64,000 bases of DNA from an uncultured Dehalococcoidia bacterium (GTDB lineage Bacteria > Chloroflexota > Dehalococcoidia > Lucifugimonadales > GCA-2712585). The DNA is taken from positions 62,001-126,000 of the forward strand of contig OY282371.1 of NCBI GenBank assembly GCA_958295715.1. The letters are read 5' to 3'. Below, one piece after another: positions 34,906 through 42,920 of this stretch; within the stretch, counting starts at the first letter, position 1, and each line of letters starts with the position of its first letter. The notes under the pieces were generated by a model that made no database searches, was not told where the DNA came from, and saw only the letters and a list, made by a program, of their open reading frames with translations. The position numbers were made by a program, and so were the translations under genes.

Positions 34906-35529
34906 TCAGTACCCGGTGGCGTCGAACCCCTTGCTGGAGACCTTCAGGCCATGGGCCACGGCCTCGTAGCAGTCCCAAATGGGTTTGGAAGGTGGTCTGC
35001 CCGCCTCGCGATTGGAGATTATCCAGTATCCGTCGGGGAAGGCCATTATCTCCACGTCGACGGCGGCCTTGATGAGACGCCGCTTGAGGGACTCGTCGCT
35101 GGCCATGGGCTCCAGCGGGACGGGCTCAAGCTCGTTTTGCCAGGTGACGTCAACGGCCCGGCCCAGGGGACCGATGGCCCTGCGCCGCTTGGAACTCAGC
35201 TTTAGGGTCGGGGCCGTGACCTTAAGGTTGGGGTCGTAGAGGCCGTACCAGATGCGATAGTAGAAGGGGTGGGGGTTGGTGCGGAGGAAGAGGAGGTCGA
35301 CGCGGGAGCGTGACCGGTAGTTTCCCTGCACCACGTTGGCCCAGGCGATCTCCTGGTTTCGCACGTATATCAGCCCGATGGAGCGCTCTTGGGCGTCGCG
35401 GAAAAGCTCCTCGGGCTGCCCCTTCTGAGCCAACTGCGCGTTGACGCCAATGGAGTTCAGTTGGGCGCAGATACCCTGGCATTTCCGGTAGGAAGACCTG
35501 AGCTTGAAGCCGCTTAGCAAACCGGCCAC
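34906..35529 (-). CDS. Hypothetical protein, first gene of the D-glutamate cyclase operon
   Basis: 207 residues, not recognised. It is basic, with no membrane segment, signal or Cys cluster. It has a mixed alpha-beta look with many aromatic residues (NPHPFYYRIWYGLYDPNL). The start is a GTG at 35529 behind GAGGTGG. It precedes the DUF1445 gene by 40 bases and a consensus TATAAT lies upstream, so it is the promoter-proximal gene of the operon. No function can be given. Confidence 0.65.
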   Translation of the reverse strand: MAGLLSGFKLRSSYRKCQGICAQLNSIGVNAQLAQKGQPEELFRDAQERSIGLIYVRNQEIAWANVVQGNYRSRSRVDLLFLRTNPHPFYYRIWYGLYDPNLKVTAPTLKLSSKRRRAIGPLGRAVDVTWQNELEPVPLEPMASDESLKRRLIKAAVDVEIMAFPDGYWIISNREAGRPPSKPIWDCYEAVAHGLKVSSKGFDATGY

Positions 35530-35564
35530 GTTCCACCTCGCCCGTTACCCTCGCCAATGAAAGG

Positions 35565-35593
35565 ATTATACTCTCTAAGGCCCGTTGGTGAAA
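35565..35593 (-). promoter_or_regulatory. Promoter of the D-glutamate cyclase operon
   Basis: On the minus strand a perfect TATAAT (35570-35565) is preceded at 17 bases by TTTCAC (35593-35588), a weak -35. The expected transcript starts about 30 bases before the GTG at 35529. Confidence 0.5.
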
Positions 35594-35725
35594 GGCGCAG
35601 GACGCCGGGGCTTTGCCGGGGTAGGTTCCCACAGGAAATTTCGCCAAAGTGTCCCGGCGGGAGAGGCCGCTTGCGCAAATGGGTGTGAAGGCCGCCCGCA
35701 ATCAATAGTCGCTTAGCCATTCCTA

Positions 35726-35734
35726 TGCTATAAT
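35726..35734 (+). promoter_or_regulatory. Extended -10 promoter of the ferredoxin gene
   Basis: TG-C-TATAAT, an extended -10 with a perfect hexamer at 35729-35734. No clear -35 is present, as is common with extended -10 promoters. The ATG is 55 bases downstream. Confidence 0.6.
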
Positions 35735-35789
35735 TACTAGTGGAGGCGGCCCGTGTGGGACGCGCAATAACTAGGAGGAGCTATAGTCA

Positions 35790-36062
35790 ATGACCTACAT
35801 CATCGCGGAGCCATGTGTTGATCTGAAGGATGCCGCGTGCGTCGACGTTTGCCCCGTTGACTGTATCTACACCACCGACGAAGACAACATGTTCTTCATC
35901 AACCCCGACGAGTGCATCGACTGCGCCGCCTGCGAGCCCGTTTGTCCCGTGGTCGCCATCTTCCCGGAGGACGCCGTTCCGGAGGAGTGGAACAACTACA
36001 CCCAGATGAACTACGACTACTTTAAGGACAGGGACCTCTCCACCCTCAAGCGCAGCAACTAG
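35790..36062 (+). CDS. 7Fe ferredoxin (3Fe-4S and 4Fe-4S)
   Basis: 90 residues. Cys at 9, 17, 21 and 25, then 42, 45, 48 and 52. By the Azotobacter-type 7Fe pattern C9, C17 and C52 hold the 3Fe-4S cluster and C21, C42, C45 and C48 the 4Fe-4S cluster, with C25 free. VDVCPVDCIYTTDEDNMFFI and NPDECIDCAACEPVCPVVAI are classic. It is a cytoplasmic low-potential electron carrier; its partners are not visible. AGGAGGAGC precedes the ATG at 35790. The DtxR-like regulator follows in the same direction about 100 bases on. Confidence 0.93.
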   Translation: MTYIIAEPCVDLKDAACVDVCPVDCIYTTDEDNMFFINPDECIDCAACEPVCPVVAIFPEDAVPEEWNNYTQMNYDYFKDRDLSTLKRSN

Positions 36063-36163
36063 CCTTTGCCGGAACCTGCCGCGCGCCCGGTTCTTTGAAC
36101 AACGGCCCTTCCGGCGCAGCTCCAAGGACTTGGGGAGCGCGGCTAGGCGCATCCTGCCAACAG

Positions 36164-36910
36164 ATGAAACAAGGCTCAACCACCGCCGCTCCGAAGACCC
36201 AAGAGCCCGAACGCCTTTCGTCGGCGGTGGAGAACTACCTCCTATCCCTCTACATCCTCAAGGAGGAGCAGGAGAGGACCGTTCTCGGCCAGTTGGCCGC
36301 CTACATCCGGAGACTCCCCGCCGCCGAGGGACTGGGCACGTCGCTGCCCTCGGTTCTCGGTATGCTCCGGCGCATGTCCCGCGACGGCCTCATCCAGATA
36401 TCCTCCCAAAAGGAGATACAGTTCACCAAGAAGGGGAGCGAGTTGGCCGCCCGCATAGCGCGGAGGCACCGGTTGGCCGAGCGGCTGGTGGTGGACATCC
36501 TGGGTGTGAGCCTGCCCAACGCCGACCAGGAGGCCCATATCTTGGAGCACGGCATCTCCCCTTTCCTAGAGGAGCGGATAAAGGCGGCCGTGGGGAACCC
36601 CACCACCTGCCCCTTCGGGAAGCCGATACCGGGCAGCGGCTACAGGAAGCCCACAGGCCCCGTCGTGCCCATGAGCGAGGCGAAACCGGGCGTCCCCTAC
36701 GTTGTCAGCAGCCTCCCCGATGAAGACCCCAAGCTCCTACAGTTCCTATGCGACCACCGCATCCTGCCCGGCGAGGAGATAGAGATACTGGAGATAGGGG
36801 ACTACCGCGACGTCATCACCTTCCAGACGCCCATCAGGGAGACGGCCTTGGGCTTTGCCACGGCCTCGCGGATATACCTAACGCACCGGCCCACCCGCCG
36901 CGACGCCTAA
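36164..36910 (+). CDS. DtxR/MntR-family metal-dependent regulator
   Basis: About 248 residues. Such proteins bind Fe2+ or Mn2+ and repress metal uptake genes. An N-terminal winged helix (VENYLLSLYILKEEQERTVL to DGLIQISSQKEIQFTKKG) is followed by the dimerisation and metal region RRHRLAERLVVDILGV, EAHILEHGISPFLEERI and NPTTCPFGKPIP, and a C-terminal FeoA/SH3-like domain (LPGEEIEILEIGDYRDVITF). The ATG at 36164 is the best match to the family start; frames upstream begin with rare start codons and non-family sequence. The insertion within the wing makes the HTH longer than usual. A role in iron control fits the adjacent ferredoxin. Confidence 0.85.
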   Translation: MKQGSTTAAPKTQEPERLSSAVENYLLSLYILKEEQERTVLGQLAAYIRRLPAAEGLGTSLPSVLGMLRRMSRDGLIQISSQKEIQFTKKGSELAARIARRHRLAERLVVDILGVSLPNADQEAHILEHGISPFLEERIKAAVGNPTTCPFGKPIPGSGYRKPTGPVVPMSEAKPGVPYVVSSLPDEDPKLLQFLCDHRILPGEEIEILEIGDYRDVITFQTPIRETALGFATASRIYLTHRPTRRDA

Positions 36911-36945
36911 GCCCGGCCTACCGCCATTCCCGGCCACCCCCATCC

Positions 36946-36973
36946 GTCATTCCCGCACAGGCGGGAATCCATC
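36946..36973. repeat. ATTCCCGC palindromic repeat
   Basis: CATTCCCGCACAGGCGGGAATCC is an inverted repeat of the same family as the elements at 20713-21050 and 38150-38476. It lies about 150 bp to the left of the IS30 element. Confidence 0.75.
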
Positions 36974-37125
36974 TTTCTTACCGACGCTGCTACAATACAA
37001 TGGCGCAACGACGCGCCGTGGTGAGGATGGGGCCGCCGCGGCTCAGATCCGTGTAAGAGGCGTCCCTACGGGTGACGCCGGAGTTCGAGGCGTTGGTTCT
37101 GCGTTGGGGGATGGATTCGCTAAAC

Positions 37126-38145
37126 TCACAAACGAAGTGCAACACTTAATTGAGGTGTTGCCATGGGACTCCACTACACGCAGCTCGACATTGTGGAACG
37201 GTGTGAAATTGCCCGACTACATGCCACGGGACACTCCCTCCGCCAAATCGCGGCAGCTCTGGATCGCTCGCCATCAACGGTTGCTCGGGAGTTGAAGCGC
37301 AATCCTTCGGCCAATGGCGGCTACCGGCCCAAGTACGCCGACCAACAGGCCCACGCCCGCCGTTGGCACGGTCACCGGCTGACCCGCGACCCCACCCTTC
37401 GGGAGGATGTCCTCGCCCGTCTCGAGCTAGGCTGGTCCCCGGAGCAGGTGTCCGGCCGGCTGGCCCTGGAGAAGGGAAGGACGGTCATCTCCTATGAGTC
37501 GATCTACCGGTTCATTTACGCCCAGATAGCCCGCACGAAGGACTACTCGTGGCGGCTCTACCTGCCCCGGCGCAAGTCCAGACGAGGCTGGCGGGGGCGC
37601 AGGGGCGGCAGTTCCGTGTCCTTCATCCCCGACCGCCTTCCCTTGGAAGAGCGTCCTCAGGATGCGGATGACCGCCAGAGGCCGGGCCACTGGGAGGCCG
37701 ACACCATGCTCTTCAGCGCCTACGGCCAAGTCGTCCTCATCCTCCACGAGCGCTGCACCCGCCTGCTCATAGCCCTCAGGCCCCCGGGGAAGGCCGCGGG
37801 ACCTATCGCCACTGCCATCGCCGAGGCCCTGGGACCCTTGCCCCAGGAGTGGCGCCAGACGGTCACCTTCGACAACGGCACGGAGTTCGCCCGCCACCAT
37901 CTTCTCCACGCCCTCGGCATCCAGACCTTCTTCTGCGACACCCGCTCCCCCTGGCAGAAGGGTGGCGTGGAGAACGCCATTGGCCGGCTGCGGAGGACCC
38001 TGCCCCGCAAGACCGACCTAGCGGCGGTGTCCCAGGAGCGCTTCACCCAACTGGTCCAAGCCTACAACCACACCCCTCGCAAGTGTCTGGACTACCGGAC
38101 CCCAGCCGAAACTTTCCGGAACAAGGTGTTGCACTTGAAATGTGA
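37126..38145 (+). mobile_element. IS30-family insertion sequence
   Basis: About 1.02 kb. Terminal inverted repeats 37126-37145 (TCACAAACGAAGTGCAACAC) and 38126-38145 (reverse complement TCACATTTCAAGTGCAACAC) match at 16 of 20. A hairpin (CAACAC at 37140-37145, GTGTTG at 37155-37160) lies just before the transposase start. No target duplication is evident. The element abuts an ATTCCCGC palindrome on its right. Confidence 0.85.
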
Positions 38146-38173
38146 ATTCACATTCCCGCCTGCGCGGGAATGA
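37163..38173 (+). CDS. IS30-family transposase
   Basis: 336 residues. The N-terminal HTH is IVERCEIARLHATGHSLRQI, then AAALDRSPSTVARELKRN. The DDE triad is visible as D in GHWEADTMLF, D in VTFDNGTEF and E in GGVENAIGRLRRTLPRKTDL. The length is normal for IS30. The frame does not stop inside the element: it crosses the right inverted repeat and ends CEFTFPPARE at a TGA (38171-38173) supplied by the flanking ATTCCCGC palindrome. The element appears intact and may be active. Confidence 0.93.
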   Translation: MGLHYTQLDIVERCEIARLHATGHSLRQIAAALDRSPSTVARELKRNPSANGGYRPKYADQQAHARRWHGHRLTRDPTLREDVLARLELGWSPEQVSGRLALEKGRTVISYESIYRFIYAQIARTKDYSWRLYLPRRKSRRGWRGRRGGSSVSFIPDRLPLEERPQDADDRQRPGHWEADTMLFSAYGQVVLILHERCTRLLIALRPPGKAAGPIATAIAEALGPLPQEWRQTVTFDNGTEFARHHLLHALGIQTFFCDTRSPWQKGGVENAIGRLRRTLPRKTDLAAVSQERFTQLVQAYNHTPRKCLDYRTPAETFRNKVLHLKCEFTFPPARE

Positions 38174-38476
38174 CGGAATGGGGGGCTGGCGCGTGCGTCG
38201 TTGCGCGGTTGGCTCGGCGCAGCGGCAGGGGAAAGATGGATTCCCGCGCAGGCGGGAATCCAGGAACCCTACACAGCAGAACCAAAGTCCGAAACCCCGG
38301 CGTCACTCGTGGGGACGCCCTCCATGTACGAGCGTTGCCCGTCCTTGCCAAGGGGAAAGATGGATTCCCGCCTACGCGGGAATGCGGATGGGTGGGCAGA
38401 AGCCCCCATCGCAAAACCAACGCTCTTCAAAACATAAGTGGGCGCACGCGCCCTTCCCGCCTGCGCGGGAATGACG
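38150..38476. repeat. Cluster of ATTCCCGC palindromes, one composite element
   Basis: Palindromes lie at 38150-38176, 38235-38261 and 38359-38385. The segment 38412-38476 is an inverted, slightly diverged copy of most of the 78-bp unit of 20545-21057, including GGGCGCACGCGCCC and CCCGCCTGCGCGGG. The stretch holds open frames only because the repeats lack stops; no gene is supported between the IS and 38640. Confidence 0.85.
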
Positions 38477-38640
38477 GATAAGAGGGGGGGGGGCAAGGGG
38501 GAGCGGCCTCAGCGCAACCGGGGCGACTAGGGGGTGAGCTTGACCATGCAGGACGCCCGCATTATAATTCCGGTACTTCATGGACACTTCCGCGTCAGGG
38601 CCGGCGGCGGCTCCTGATCTACAGAGTGGGGAGGCGCGTT

Positions 38641-38976
38641 TTGGCCAACTACCTTCTTATCGAATCCCGCGACCCCTTCGAGTACGGGGACACTCGCTAC
38701 ATGTACAACTTGGCCGCCGACCTGGCCCTCAAGGGCAACCGGGTTACCCTGTTCCTCATCCAGAACGGGGTCCTCACCACCAGAACGGGGGTCAAGGACA
38801 ATCCCCTAGACGGCCTCTCCGAGAAGGGACCGGCGGTGACGGTGTTGGCCGACGAGTTTTCCCTCCGCGAGCGGGGCATATCCCAAGGCTCTCTGGTGGA
38901 AGGGGTGGAGGTCTCCAACGTAGACAGTCTGGTGGATATGCTGGCCCAGGCGGACACCAAGGCCGTGTGGCACTGA
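38641..38976 (+). CDS. DsrE-like protein 1
   Basis: About 111 residues of the DsrE/DsrF sulfur-relay fold (ANYLLIESRDPFEYGDTRYM, then the strand NRVTLFLIQNGVL). It has no Cys, so it is not itself a persulfide carrier. A TTG at 38641 behind GGGGAGG gives the natural N-terminus. It ends ADTKAVWH, like TusB/DsrH proteins. It is first of three adjacent DsrE-type genes (gaps of 9 and 17 bases). Confidence 0.75.
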   Translation: MANYLLIESRDPFEYGDTRYMYNLAADLALKGNRVTLFLIQNGVLTTRTGVKDNPLDGLSEKGPAVTVLADEFSLRERGISQGSLVEGVEVSNVDSLVDMLAQADTKAVWH

Positions 38977-38985
38977 GGAGGAGTT

Positions 38986-39375
38986 ATGGCAACCCTAACC
39001 ATCGCCCTTATGGACCCCCCCTATGAGGCGGAGACCACCACCACCGTTCTTCGCATCGCCGACGCCGCCGTGCGCAAGGGCCACCGCGTTAACATCTTCG
39101 CCTACGAGGGGGCCGTCAACCTGACCATGAAGGACCAGGCCGCCCATCCCAACCCCGTTAAGGGGACCACGGCCGAGGAGGAAGACCACCCCACCACATC
39201 CAGGTTCATCGCCGGGCTTCTGGGCACCGGGCAGTTGGACTGGATTAACTGCGGCCTGTGCGTCGACGAGCGGGGGTCGGGGAACTGGGTGGAAGGCGTC
39301 CGCCGCGGCGCCCCGGCCGACTTTTTCAAGTGGTCCCAAGAGAGCGACAACACCCTGGTTATCGGCACGAAATAG
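38986..39375 (+). CDS. DsrE-like protein 2 with the conserved Cys
   Basis: 129 residues (TLTIALMDPPYEAETTTTVL, then RKGHRVNIFAYEGAVNL). It contains WINCGLCVDERG, where one Cys matches the active persulfide Cys of TusD/DsrE, within an N-terminal Rossmann-like fold. GAGGAGTT precedes the ATG at 38986. In a TusBCD/DsrEFH-like trio this would be the sulfur-carrying subunit. No dsrAB or tusA-like gene is in the window, so the sulfur pathway is not identified. Confidence 0.78.
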   Translation: MATLTIALMDPPYEAETTTTVLRIADAAVRKGHRVNIFAYEGAVNLTMKDQAAHPNPVKGTTAEEEDHPTTSRFIAGLLGTGQLDWINCGLCVDERGSGNWVEGVRRGAPADFFKWSQESDNTLVIGTK

Positions 39376-39392
39376 GAGAATAGGAGGCGCGC

Positions 39393-39776
39393 GTGGCCAA
39401 GATTCTTTCCGTTGTAGAGCGGGCCTACCACGGCACCCTTGAGGAGCAGGACGACACCATCCTATGGATGTCCCACATCCTCAAGAACGCCGGGGCCGAC
39501 ATATCCGTACTCCTCCGTTCCAACGCCGTTAACTACGCCGTGAAGGGGCAGGACGCCAGCGGCGTTACCATTGGCGGCATACCCCTATCCAACCCGCCCA
39601 AGTTGGACGAGGACGTTGAGGGCCTCATCGGGGCCGGCGTAGACACCTACGTGGTCGCCGAAGACGTGGAGCAGAGGGGCATTGGGCGGGGGGAGTTGGT
39701 GGACGGGATTAAGATGGTAGGCGTCAGCGAGTTGGCCGACCTGTTCGACGGCCACGACGCCATCTGGCACTGGTAG
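39393..39776 (+). CDS. DsrE-like protein 3
   Basis: 127 residues (AKILSVVERAYHGTLEEQDD, TILWMSHILKNAGADISVLL), DsrE fold with no Cys, ending HDAIWHW as in TusB/DsrH. The start is a GTG at 39393 behind ATAGGAGG. With its two neighbours it probably forms a heteromeric complex resembling TusBCD or DsrEFH; this rests on gene order and fold only. Confidence 0.75.
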   Translation: MAKILSVVERAYHGTLEEQDDTILWMSHILKNAGADISVLLRSNAVNYAVKGQDASGVTIGGIPLSNPPKLDEDVEGLIGAGVDTYVVAEDVEQRGIGRGELVDGIKMVGVSELADLFDGHDAIWHW

Positions 39777-39784
39777 GCAACCTA

Positions 39785-41195
39785 GCGGTCTGATTCTGCA
39801 ACCCGCCGTCTAACCGGGGATGGGGCGCGGCTCCTTGGCGCTGGCAACCGCACGGCCTGACTTGCAACCCGCCGTCCAACTGGGATGGCTCGCGGCCCTT
39901 TGACGCTGGTAGGCCGCCGCCTGACTTGCAACCCGCCGTACAGCCGGGGGTGGCGCGTGGCCCTTGGCGCTGGCAGCCGCACGGCCTGACTCTGCAACCC
40001 GCCGTCTGACCGGGAATGTCGCTCAACCCCTTGGCCCTAGCAGCCGCCGGCCTGGCTTTACAAACCGCCGTCTGACGGGGGTGGCGCGCGGCTCCTTGGC
40101 GCTTGCAGCCTCGCGGCCTGACTATGCAACCCGCCGTCCAACCTAGAACGTCGCGCGGCTCCTTTGGGATGTGTAGCCACACCGCCTGATTTATCGAACC
40201 GCCGTTCAACCGGGGGTGGGCCGCGGCTCCTTGGCCCTGGCAGCCCCGCCGGCCTGACTCTGAGAACCGCCGTCTGACCGGGATGGCGCGCGGCCTGACT
40301 CCGTAAACCGCTGTCTAACCGGGGGTGGCGCGTGGCTCCTTGGCGCTGGCAGTCCCGCGGCTTGACTCTGAGGACCGCCGTCTGACCGGGAGTGGTGCGC
40401 GGCTCCTTGGCACTGGCTGGCGCGCGGCCCTTGGCGCTGGCAGGTTGGCGGCCTGGCTTTACAAACCGTCATCTAGCCGGGGGTGGCTCGTGGCCCTTGG
40501 CGCTGGGAGCCCGCCGCCTGACACTGCGAACCGCCGTTCACCCGGGGGTGGCGCGCGGCTCCTTGGCGATGGCTGGCGCGGGCCTGGCTCTGCGAACCAC
40601 CGGCCAACCGGGGATGGCGCGCGGCCCTTGGCGCTGGCAGCCCCGCCGGCCTGACTTCGCGAACCGCCGTCTGACCGAGAATGTAGCTCGGCTCCTTGGC
40701 CCTGACAACCGCCGGCCTGACTCTGCAAACCGCCGTCCAGCCGGGGATGGCGCGCGGCCCCTTGGCGCTGGCAGCCGCCGGCCTGACTCCGTAAACCGCC
40801 GTCTAACCGGGGATGTGGCTCGGCTCCTTAGCGCTGGCAGTCTAGCGGCCTGGCTTTACAACCCGCCGTCCAGCCAGGGATGGCGTGCGGCTCCTTGGGG
40901 ATGTAGCCCCGCAGCCTGACTATGCAACCCGCCGTCTGACCGGAGATGGGCCGCGAATCCTTGGCGTTGGCAACCCCGCGGCCTGGCTCTGCGAACCGCC
41001 ATCCAACCGGGGATGGCGCGCGGCCTGGCTCTGCAACCCGCCGTCCAGCCGGGAGTTGAGCGCGGCCCTTTGGCTCTGGCAGCCGTCGGCCTGACTCTGC
41101 AAACCGTCATCCAGCCCGGGGATGGCGCGTGGCTCCTTTGCCCTGGCAGCCTAGCGGCCTGGCTCTGCAAACCGCCATCTGACCGGGGGTGGCCC
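39785..41195. repeat. 1.4-kb noncoding imperfect tandem repeat
   Basis: About 20 degenerate units of roughly 60-70 bp. Each has AACCGCCGTC (or AACCCGCCGTC), a GACCGGGGATGGCGCGCGG-like block, CTTGGCGCTGGCAGCC and GCGGCCTGACTCTG. Unit lengths differ, so no reading frame is kept through it and the open frames seen on both strands are by-products. It lies between the DsrE trio and the convergent PQQ-propeller gene and has no gene, promoter or RNA that I can support. Such a structure may be a minisatellite or a site for protein binding. Confidence 0.85.
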
Positions 41196-41199
41196 GCTT

Positions 41200-42642
41200 T
41201 TACCCTATGGCGTGAACTCGTCCGTCATCGGTGCGAACGAAGAGCTTGCCATCCGCCAGGGCCTGGGCCAGAGTGATGGGCGACCCCAGGGAGAGGTTCC
41301 ATAACTCCTGACCCGTTCGCCGGTCTACGGCGTGCATAACGCCGTCCGTGGTGCCGAAGTAGATGGTTTCTCCGGCCACGATGGGAGAGGAGGCAATGCC
41401 GCCCGGAGCCTTGAAGGTCCATATCTCCTTCTTGTGGTCCGTGGCATCGCGGGCGTACAGGTTCCCCGCCGAGTCGCCTATGTAGAAGGCCTCTTCAGTC
41501 ACGGCCGGGGCCGCGGCTACGAACCGGGACCCCTCCGGCGAGAACCTCCACACCGTGCCCTGCTGGGCCGGCGGGCGGGGAATGGGCGCCCCCCATCGCA
41601 ACCACATAGTGCGCCACAGCTTCTCTCGCTGCCAGCGTCCGGGAACCTCCCGGATGCCCGCCTTCGACGTCAGAATCCCGCTGCCCGACGGCATGTAGAC
41701 CAGGCCGTTGGCCACCACCGGCGGGTCGAAGGCGCCGAGGCCCCGGGTGCGGAACTGCATCCTTCCCTCCCCGGTGCGGTAGTTCACGGAATAGAGGCTG
41801 TCGTCTTGGGAGGTGAAGTAGAGGACGCCGTTGTGGAGGGCTGGCGGCGAGGTCACGAGGTCAGCCGTCCTGAAGTCCCACAGCTTGCCCCCCGTCTCGG
41901 CGTCGAGGGCGTACATGTAGTGGTCCCCGGAGCCGATGAAGAGGAACCCGTTGGATATGAGGGGGGAGCTGCTGATGTAGTTGTTGGTCTCAAAGGTCCA
42001 TCGCGTCTCGCCGGTGAGCTTGTCGAAGGCCCAGACCTTGGTGTCCGTCGCGCCGACGTACACCTTGTCGCCGGCCACTGCGGGGGACGAGTTCACCAAC
42101 CCGGGCATGTCCCGGCTCCATCTGATATCCCCCGTGCCGGCGTCTAGGGCCAGGAACTCGAAATGGCTTCCAACATAAAGGGTCCCGTCGGCCACGACGG
42201 GCACGGATATGCCCTTCACGAGGTCAGGCTCGGTGGACCACAGCAGGCGTCCCTGGGGCAGCGCGGGAGGGTTCTCCACGTGCCGGGTGCGCTCAAAGTC
42301 GCCCCCCGTCATTGCCCACTGCCCCGGCGCCGACAGGGAGGAGAGGTCGGAGCTGGGGCGGGTGGTTAGAAGGGTGACGGGGTTGGGAACCACGCGGAAG
42401 TTGTGCCAGGTGAAGGCCCCGATAACAAGAATGGACAGCACGATGAAGAGCCACTTGTTTTGGGTCATAAAAATCAGGCCCTGCCGTCCAAACAGGCCTT
42501 GGCGTCGGCGGCCCTGCACCCACTCCGGCACGGCGCTCGCAATAAAGCGGCCGCAACCCAGGCAGTTGGCCCCCTGTTTCTGGTCCATGGCTCCGCAGTG
42601 GGGGCAGGCGGCTGCGGATTCGGTAGTCACTTGTTGGTTCAC
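41200..42642 (-). CDS. Membrane-anchored PQQ-type beta-propeller protein with zinc ribbon
   Basis: 480 residues. An N-terminal zinc ribbon (C13, C16, C27, C30) is followed by one membrane segment at about 63-82 (KWLFIVLSILVIGAFTW). An outer domain of PQQ-like propeller blades follows (for example GTLYVGSHFEFLALDAGTGD, KVYVGATDTKVWAFDKLTGE, FLFIGSGDHYMYALDAETGG, TIYFGTTDGVMHAVDRRTGQ). It resembles BamB-like outer propellers in architecture, with no PQQ ligand motif to show enzyme activity, so a binding or scaffold role is more likely. The N-terminus faces the cytoplasm. Its stop borders the tandem repeat. Confidence 0.85.
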   Translation of the reverse strand: MNQQVTTESAAACPHCGAMDQKQGANCLGCGRFIASAVPEWVQGRRRQGLFGRQGLIFMTQNKWLFIVLSILVIGAFTWHNFRVVPNPVTLLTTRPSSDLSSLSAPGQWAMTGGDFERTRHVENPPALPQGRLLWSTEPDLVKGISVPVVADGTLYVGSHFEFLALDAGTGDIRWSRDMPGLVNSSPAVAGDKVYVGATDTKVWAFDKLTGETRWTFETNNYISSSPLISNGFLFIGSGDHYMYALDAETGGKLWDFRTADLVTSPPALHNGVLYFTSQDDSLYSVNYRTGEGRMQFRTRGLGAFDPPVVANGLVYMPSGSGILTSKAGIREVPGRWQREKLWRTMWLRWGAPIPRPPAQQGTVWRFSPEGSRFVAAAPAVTEEAFYIGDSAGNLYARDATDHKKEIWTFKAPGGIASSPIVAGETIYFGTTDGVMHAVDRRTGQELWNLSLGSPITLAQALADGKLFVRTDDGRVHAIG

Positions 42643-42920
42643 AGATGGGATCTCCAGGTTAATGATACGCCCCCGCCCATCCGTCGGTTCTCACGGGTAG
42701 GCGCGGCAGAAAGTTTCGTCCCAACATTTTGTAGCGCTAGGGCGTATAAAGCAAGCCGTCCAACCCCGGTGGCCCTTTAGGTTCATGGCGGCGGCGGGCC
42801 GGCCCTGCTGTCCGGGGGTGGGAAGCGATGGGTTCCCTCAACCTAACTGTCAATGGGAACCGGCCCCCGCCGCGCCCGTTAGATGTTATGATTAGCGGAA
42901 AGACGCGGGGGGTTGAAACT

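Noticed and set aside
39785-41195. A repetitive protein gene on either strand
   Set aside because: Unit lengths differ by non-multiples of three and the frames break repeatedly.
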